Shown here piece by piece: positions 6,539 to 10,614 of a stretch of DNA of 10,614 bases. The translations under genes and the position numbers were made by a program. The stretch is taken from positions 1 to 10,614 of the forward strand of contig DAOWME010000090.1 in NCBI GenBank assembly GCA_030643245.1, read 5' to 3'. How positions within the stretch are numbered: the stretch's first letter is position 1; each line of letters starts with the position of its first letter. A model generated the notes under the pieces. The model did no database searches. It was given only the letters and a program-made list of their open reading frames with translations, and was not told the DNA's origin. Origin of the DNA: Deltaproteobacteria bacterium (GTDB lineage: Bacteria > Desulfobacterota > UBA8473).

Positions 6539-7873
6539 ATGGAAAAAACCATTAGCGACTTTATCTTGGCGCTTCGCAGTTCAGGGAGCACGGTGTCCGT
6601 ATCAGAGAGTATTGATGCCATGAATGCTGCGGAGTTGATAGGTTATCATGATAGGGAGGCTTTTAGGGACTCTCTGTCAGCGGTCCTGGCAAAATCCTTC
6701 CACGAGAAAGAGATCTTTGCGGAGTGTTTTAACCGATTTTTTTCCTTTGACACGTTTTCAGAAGAGACGACTCGTCCTCCCTGCGGTCTGGCCTCCGAAC
6801 ACTTGGAAGGGAGTTTTCCCCTGGCCCAGATGATCCTTTCCCATGACACTGCCGGGCTTGCGGCTTCCATCAGGGAAGCGGCTAGGGAGACCGGTATCAA
6901 TGAGATAAAGTTCTTTTCTCAGAAGGGGCTCTACATACAGAGAATTATGCGTAATATGGGACTGGGGGAAATGCAGGGAGTAATCAGGCGCCTCTATCAG
7001 GAAGATACCTCTTCTTCCAGAGAGATGGCCGAGAGATTGGAGGGGGCGAGAGGCTACCTTTTCAAAAACGTAAAGGATTTTGTGGAGCATCAGCTTGGCC
7101 TGTTTTCCGGCTCAGCGATTGAGGAGTTGGTTGAGGATCATCTAAGGAATACCAGGCTGTCTGATCTGGAGGAGCGAGATTTTCACCGAATGCACACCAT
7201 TATCCGAAAGATGGTAAAACGCCTCAATGATCTCCATTCAAGGAGGAGAAAGGTCTTCAAGAGAGGGCAGCTCGATTTCATGAAAACACTGAGGAAGAAC
7301 GTCACTTATCAAGGCATGCTTTTCGATATTAAATGGAAAAAGAAGAAGGTGGACCGTCCGAATATTGTCGCAATCTGCGATGTTAGTCGTTCGGTGGAAG
7401 CAGTGTCCAGGTTTTTACTGCTTTTTCTGTGCAGTCTAAACAAGGGCCTGGCCCGGATCAGGACGTTTATTTTCTGTTCTAACCTTATAGAAGTGAGTCA
7501 GGTCTTTGATGAGTATCCTGTTGAGGAGGCTATAGCAAAGCTACAAAGCGGCAAAGGCCTGGGGATCATGCTGGCTTCTACAGATTACGGGCAAGCATTG
7601 CGTGATTTGGTGGAAGGCTGGTCCGGCATTATTACACACAAGACAACGGTACTTATCCTTGGAGATGCACGAAATAATTACGGCGACCCTGAAACCGGGA
7701 TACTGAAATCAATCCAGGAGAGATGTAAGAGGCTTATCTGGCTCAACCCCGAACCGCGATCACTCTGGGGTATTGGCGATTCGGAGATGAAGAGATACCT
7801 GCCCTACTGTCATCTTGCCAAAGAATGCAACACCGTGAATCACCTGGAAAGGGTGGTGGATTCCCTTTTGTGA
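6539..7873 (+). CDS. VWA-domain protein, CoxE family (MoxR partner)
   Basis: The 444-residue protein is the expected partner of the upstream MoxR ATPase. Residues 1-70 match the CoxE N-terminal pattern (a FILALRSSGSTVSVSESIDAM-type start followed by a helical segment ending in FNRFFSF). A long charged helical middle follows (about 150-250, rich in Arg/Lys). The VWA domain begins near 273, with a complete metal-ion-dependent adhesion site: D281-x-S283-x-S285 (CDVSRS), T348 (ASTDYGQAL) and D376 (LILGDARNN). CoxE-type proteins are cytosolic, and I see no signal peptide or membrane segment. The gene starts 4 nt after the MoxR stop with only a weak GAGAAA site, so translation may rely on coupling. 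It ends 13 bp from the convergent MltA gene, with no visible terminator between them. Confidence 0.9.
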   Translation: MEKTISDFILALRSSGSTVSVSESIDAMNAAELIGYHDREAFRDSLSAVLAKSFHEKEIFAECFNRFFSFDTFSEETTRPPCGLASEHLEGSFPLAQMILSHDTAGLAASIREAARETGINEIKFFSQKGLYIQRIMRNMGLGEMQGVIRRLYQEDTSSSREMAERLEGARGYLFKNVKDFVEHQLGLFSGSAIEELVEDHLRNTRLSDLEERDFHRMHTIIRKMVKRLNDLHSRRRKVFKRGQLDFMKTLRKNVTYQGMLFDIKWKKKKVDRPNIVAICDVSRSVEAVSRFLLLFLCSLNKGLARIRTFIFCSNLIEVSQVFDEYPVEEAIAKLQSGKGLGIMLASTDYGQALRDLVEGWSGIITHKTTVLILGDARNNYGDPETGILKSIQERCKRLIWLNPEPRSLWGIGDSEMKRYLPYCHLAKECNTVNHLERVVDSLL

Positions 7874-7886
7874 GAAGTTACAACCC

Positions 7887-9122
7887 TTATTCTTCGGGAT
7901 GCTTCTTTACGAGGAAATACAACTCCCCGTGCTGCTGCATGGACCCTGCACCGATCCCTGAATCCTCCCCACTGCCCCAGAACAGGTCTACCCTTCCAGG
8001 ACTCCTGATGGCCCCACCAGTATCTTGATTGACAACAAACCTTGAAAATGCTTTCCACCCTTTTATAGAACCGGACTCGTCTATTTCAGGCTTTTGGGTG
8101 GTGATGAAGGCAAGCCCTCCTTTGGGGAACAGCCTGTAATCGGTGGCTATCGACCTTCCCGCAGTCAATATGACAACTATATTTCCGAGAGGCCCCTTAT
8201 CCACCTTCTCAAAGAAAATATAGCTTTCATTGTAATTGAGGATCCTGTCCCTCTCTTCCGGATGATCCCTGATGTAAGCCTTCACTGTTTGTAACGATAT
8301 TTCTTCCCTGGGGATTATTTTTTCGTCAATAAACATCCGTCCTATACTGCGGTAAGGCCTTCCATTGGCCCCCGCGTAGTGAACCCTTTGAAGCTTTCCG
8401 TCCTCCAAAGAGATGACACCGGAACCTTGAATCTGCATGAAGAAAAGCTCTGCCGGGTCAGATACCCATAGCAGCTCCAGCCCCTTACCCTCGAGAACCC
8501 TGTCTACCTCAATTTCTTTCCTGCTGTAATACGGAACAACCCTGTTACTACGTTTGTCATGCCTCGCCACTATACTTTCCCCCTTTAACCTGGAGCTGAA
8601 TTGCCCGAGGTTTATAACCATTAAGTCAGCGGGCCTTACATATAGGGGGTACCCGAATTCGGCTGATCTGGTTGAACTACCCTTCAACACGGGTTCATAA
8701 TATCCGGTAAAGAATACAGAGCCTCTTCCGTCAGATCCGACCGATTTGTAGATATTAAAGCACCTTCGAATCTTCTTGTTCAAATCTTTTGAAGCGGAAG
8801 AACTTGCAACGATATCCATAAATGCATTCATGGATTCCACCAGATATCCGGCAGTATACTTATGGGGACCAAAGGTGAATTCTCTGTCAGGTGGAAGTCT
8901 TTTGAGATACTCGATACTCCTTTCAATGGCGGTTCTTAAGGATGCCTTATCCATATCATCTGAAAGTTTCGGCCTCAACCAACCCTTGGACAATACAAGG
9001 GCATCTTCCGGGCATTTTACCTTCACCGCTGCCTTCCGCCCGCACCCATTAAGGGCAAAGACAACCAGGAACAGGGTCATAATTATTATTGCAACTTTTT
9101 TTGTCCCTGTATGGAACGTCAT
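7887..9122 (-). CDS. mltA: Membrane-bound lytic murein transglycosylase A, lipoprotein
   Basis: MltA cleaves the MurNAc-GlcNAc bond of peptidoglycan to leave 1,6-anhydro-MurNAc and is normally an outer-membrane lipoprotein facing the periplasm. From ATG 9122 the protein has 411 residues. A basic N-terminus, a hydrophobic stretch (10-23) and the lipobox LNGC give lipidation at C27. The MltA domain includes FFTGYYEPVLKGS (137-149), LLWVSDPAELFFMQIQGSG (217-235) and YAGANGRPYRSIGR (249-262). The C-terminal 3D/double-psi barrel part has NQDTGGAIRSPGRVDLFWGSG. D367 and D379 are the conserved aspartates; D379 should correspond to the catalytic Asp308 of E. coli MltA (from memory). The frame extends to 9188, but the signal peptide, the GGAAGGA site and the 4-nt ATGA overlap with the upstream gene fix the start at 9122. 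Confidence 0.93.
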   Translation of the reverse strand: MTFHTGTKKVAIIIMTLFLVVFALNGCGRKAAVKVKCPEDALVLSKGWLRPKLSDDMDKASLRTAIERSIEYLKRLPPDREFTFGPHKYTAGYLVESMNAFMDIVASSSASKDLNKKIRRCFNIYKSVGSDGRGSVFFTGYYEPVLKGSSTRSAEFGYPLYVRPADLMVINLGQFSSRLKGESIVARHDKRSNRVVPYYSRKEIEVDRVLEGKGLELLWVSDPAELFFMQIQGSGVISLEDGKLQRVHYAGANGRPYRSIGRMFIDEKIIPREEISLQTVKAYIRDHPEERDRILNYNESYIFFEKVDKGPLGNIVVILTAGRSIATDYRLFPKGGLAFITTQKPEIDESGSIKGWKAFSRFVVNQDTGGAIRSPGRVDLFWGSGEDSGIGAGSMQQHGELYFLVKKHPEE

Positions 9123-9646
9123 ACGGTCCTTCCGAATCCAAACAAGAGTCCAAAGATTAATGCCTGGATGATCCAGCCTATAACGCAAATCCCCAAAGCA
9201 CGGGCTGTGCTGTTATAATCGAGGGCCTGCTTGACCGCTATGACCATCGCCACGAGCATCCAGATTGCGGTGGCAAAAAAGACGATACCTGTGAGGCCGG
9301 GTATGGGTATGATACCCAATACGCGAAGCAATCCAGGGGAGCTGGAAAAGCCGATTGTGCGAAGCAATTGGCCGGGATCTGCGTCGGTCTGTGGTTCAGG
9401 AAGGAGCTTGGCGCCAATGAAGTAAGTAAGATATGCCCAGATATACCATCCGGCAAGAGCCCCTATGGTCAGTAAAAGAATCCCACTAAGACCTCCTCTT
9501 TGCAGACCTCCCAATCCGGCGGCTAAACTGGACAGGACGACCACGAGCATGGCCTGACTCATTGCACTTCTGTCAGCCTCAACCTCTTCATAGAGCGCAA
9601 CATCCAGCTTTGCGGCGCGAATAATACGACCCTTGAAACTCGTCAT
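9119..9646 (-). CDS. YIP1-family-like integral membrane protein
   Basis: This small membrane protein has 175 residues from ATG 9646 and no catalytic motif that I can see. After an amphipathic N-terminus (MTSFKGRIIRAAKLDVALYE), hydrophobic stretches lie at about 32-48, 54-82, 105-122, 123-141 and 150-171, giving four to five membrane spans. The arrangement and an N-terminal segment with E-x-D-R resemble bacterial Yip1-domain proteins, whose function is unclear. The start at 9646 rather than 9658 is chosen because GGAGG lies 6 nt before it, whereas the longer start would place that site inside the gene. The stop overlaps the MltA start as ATGA, so the two are translationally coupled. The cytidylate kinase-like gene lies 93 nt upstream on the same strand. 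Confidence 0.75.
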   Translation of the reverse strand: MTSFKGRIIRAAKLDVALYEEVEADRSAMSQAMLVVVLSSLAAGLGGLQRGGLSGILLLTIGALAGWYIWAYLTYFIGAKLLPEPQTDADPGQLLRTIGFSSSPGLLRVLGIIPIPGLTGIVFFATAIWMLVAMVIAVKQALDYNSTARALGICVIGWIIQALIFGLLFGFGRTV

Positions 9647-9739
9647 TATCTCCTCCAAGATACGTTTCTCCTCTCCACCAGTCGGCAGATAAAATCCTGA
9701 TTAGAACTTCGGGATATTCCTGTTTAAGGAACTCTTCAC

Positions 9740-10450
9740 TTAAATGTAACCCTTAATCTTCAAGTTAGATACGATCAAATCCGCTATTTGGTCCGGGGTA
9801 TAGAGAGCGTTGTTAACAATGAGGTGAAAGTTGAACGGATCGCTAATTGACTTTTGGGTATATTTCTCAACGAATGCCTCCCTTTCATCCTCCACCTTCT
9901 TCACGAATTTTACCGCTTCATCTTCTGAAAGCCCCCTTCCCTTTCTGATGTTTTCCTTACGGAATTCAAAAGGCGCAACCAGACGAACGTGAAATCCCAT
10001 TTCCACATTTCGCGTGATGATACATCCTCCCCTTCCGATCAAGATCACATGACCTTTTTCCGCCAAACCTATCAACGTCTGAGTAAGGTACTGGAAAATC
10101 TTATACTCGTTTGGCCTGTTGAAAAATAAGTGATCCATGTATTGTTGCATGGCTGAACGCTGATTTTCGTTCAGGGAGTTGGCTAACTTTTCGGAAAGGT
10201 TATGCTCTTCCTCTATCTTATGGATTACTGCTTTATCAAAAACGGCCCAAGGATACTTCCCGTCAGCCAGTTTGTTCAGTTTGTCCTGCAGTACTTCCGC
10301 CACCTGATAGCTGGGGCAACCGTATTCCCTGGAAAGCGTTATAAAGGGGAACTTCTTTTGTCCCTTGCGCATCTTCCACAGTTCTTGAGTTCTCAACATC
10401 AATTGGTGAGCCAACTGCGCTTCAATTCTTTCTCTGAATTTTGAAACCAT
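9740..10450 (-). CDS. Cytidylate kinase-like family protein
   Basis: The 236-residue protein matches the cytidylate kinase-like (Cytidylate_kin2-type) family, a P-loop kinase relative often found in deltaproteobacteria; its substrate is not established. The motifs FITLSREYGCPSYQVA (36-51), AVFDKAVIHKIEEE (69-82), EKGHVILIGRGGCIIT (131-146), FHVRLVAPFEFR (153-164) and DPFNFHLIVNN (204-214) follow the family order. The nucleotide loop is not a standard G-x4-GK[ST], which is usual for this family but leaves its activity open. A 33-residue charged N-terminal extension precedes the domain. ATG 10450 has an excellent AGGAGGAGGAGGT site just upstream. Repeat copy 3 begins 19 nt before the start codon, so transcription must come through or from the element. 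The YIP1 and MltA genes follow on the same strand and may be co-transcribed. Confidence 0.85.
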   Translation of the reverse strand: MVSKFRERIEAQLAHQLMLRTQELWKMRKGQKKFPFITLSREYGCPSYQVAEVLQDKLNKLADGKYPWAVFDKAVIHKIEEEHNLSEKLANSLNENQRSAMQQYMDHLFFNRPNEYKIFQYLTQTLIGLAEKGHVILIGRGGCIITRNVEMGFHVRLVAPFEFRKENIRKGRGLSEDEAVKFVKKVEDEREAFVEKYTQKSISDPFNFHLIVNNALYTPDQIADLIVSNLKIKGYI

Positions 10451-10469
10451 ACCTCCTCCTCCTTAGATA

Positions 10470-10614
10470 AGGAACGGGGCCGAAATAACTTCCCCAACTA
10501 TGCATCTCATCTTCAGGCCATCTTTGCCCGATCTTCAAACACAAAATCCTCGAAATAGGCAAAACTATTCCTGTGGTTTTGTATTTTCAGATCGAACAAA
10601 TCTAACCTAAATCT
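10470..10614. repeat. MITE-like palindromic repeat, copy 3 (first 145 bp, cut by window end)
   Basis: This copy aligns without gaps to the first 145 bases of copy 2, with about eight differences clustered in the first 40 bases, and has the same loop GCAAAA. Its left end AGGAACGGGG differs from the AGGGACGTGG of the other copies at two positions, so it may be older. TAA at 10468-10470 matches the border seen in copy 1. About 38 more bases, including the right terminal repeat, should follow beyond the window. Confidence 0.92.

Noticed and set aside
4440..7873. Carbon monoxide dehydrogenase maturation cluster
   Set aside because: The MoxR and VWA proteins are CoxD/CoxE-like, but no coxM, coxS or coxL genes are present and the neighbour is a dehydrogenase-like flavoprotein, so a role in CO oxidation cannot be supported.
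7874..7886. Bidirectional terminator between the convergent VWA and MltA genes
   Set aside because: Only 13 bp separate the stops, and no GC-rich inverted repeat with a T-run is visible there.
8776..9171. Plus-strand frame of 131 codons opposite MltA and the end of the YIP1-like gene
   Set aside because: It is antisense to a clear MltA signal peptide and domain, and its translation resembles no family I know.

Overview
The window looks like accessory chromosome of an anaerobic, Gram-negative, acyl-CoA-metabolising bacterium, most likely a Desulfobacterota/Syntrophobacterales-type organism. The clues are a rubrerythrin-type diiron domain (typical of anaerobes), two acyl-CoA dehydrogenase family proteins, an acyl-CoA thioesterase domain, a CoxD/CoxE-like MoxR-VWA pair, an outer-membrane lipoprotein murein transglycosylase (MltA) and a cytidylate kinase-like protein of a kind common in deltaproteobacteria. 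The taxonomic placement is inference; no rRNA or other marker gene is present.

Layout. 1-791 (minus): 5' part of a rubrerythrin-hotdog thioesterase fusion, cut by the window edge. 811-992: copy 1 of a repeat of about 183 bp. 1042-2193 (minus): acyl-CoA dehydrogenase with an intact catalytic Glu. 2194-2933: divergent intergenic region with good sigma70-type promoters facing both ways and a dyad in each leader. 2934-4238 (plus): class I/II PLP aminotransferase. 4238-4420: repeat copy 2. 4440-7873 (plus): compact operon of a divergent acyl-CoA dehydrogenase-like protein, a MoxR/CoxD-type AAA+ ATPase and a CoxE-type VWA protein. 7887-10450 (minus): convergent group MltA lipoprotein, YIP1-type membrane protein and cytidylate kinase-like protein. 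10470-10614: repeat copy 3, cut by the window end.

How it fits together. Four of the five leftmost genes concern acyl-CoA or amino/keto acid metabolism (thioesterase, two dehydrogenase-family proteins, aminotransferase). The MoxR-VWA pair is translationally coupled to the divergent dehydrogenase-like protein, so it may remodel or mature that protein or its partner. The kinase-YIP1-MltA group is an unrelated envelope/housekeeping-like set.

The most unusual structure is the repeat. Each complete copy is an almost full-length imperfect palindrome (arms of about 88 bp, a 5-6 nt loop, 24 bp terminal inverted repeats). Each of the three copies ends 19 nt before a plausible start codon, and the mismatch pattern favours folding of the minus-strand RNA. 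It is best described as a MITE-like element that places a long hairpin in front of genes. One copy sits exactly at the aminotransferase stop codon and seems to have split a formerly continuous operon.
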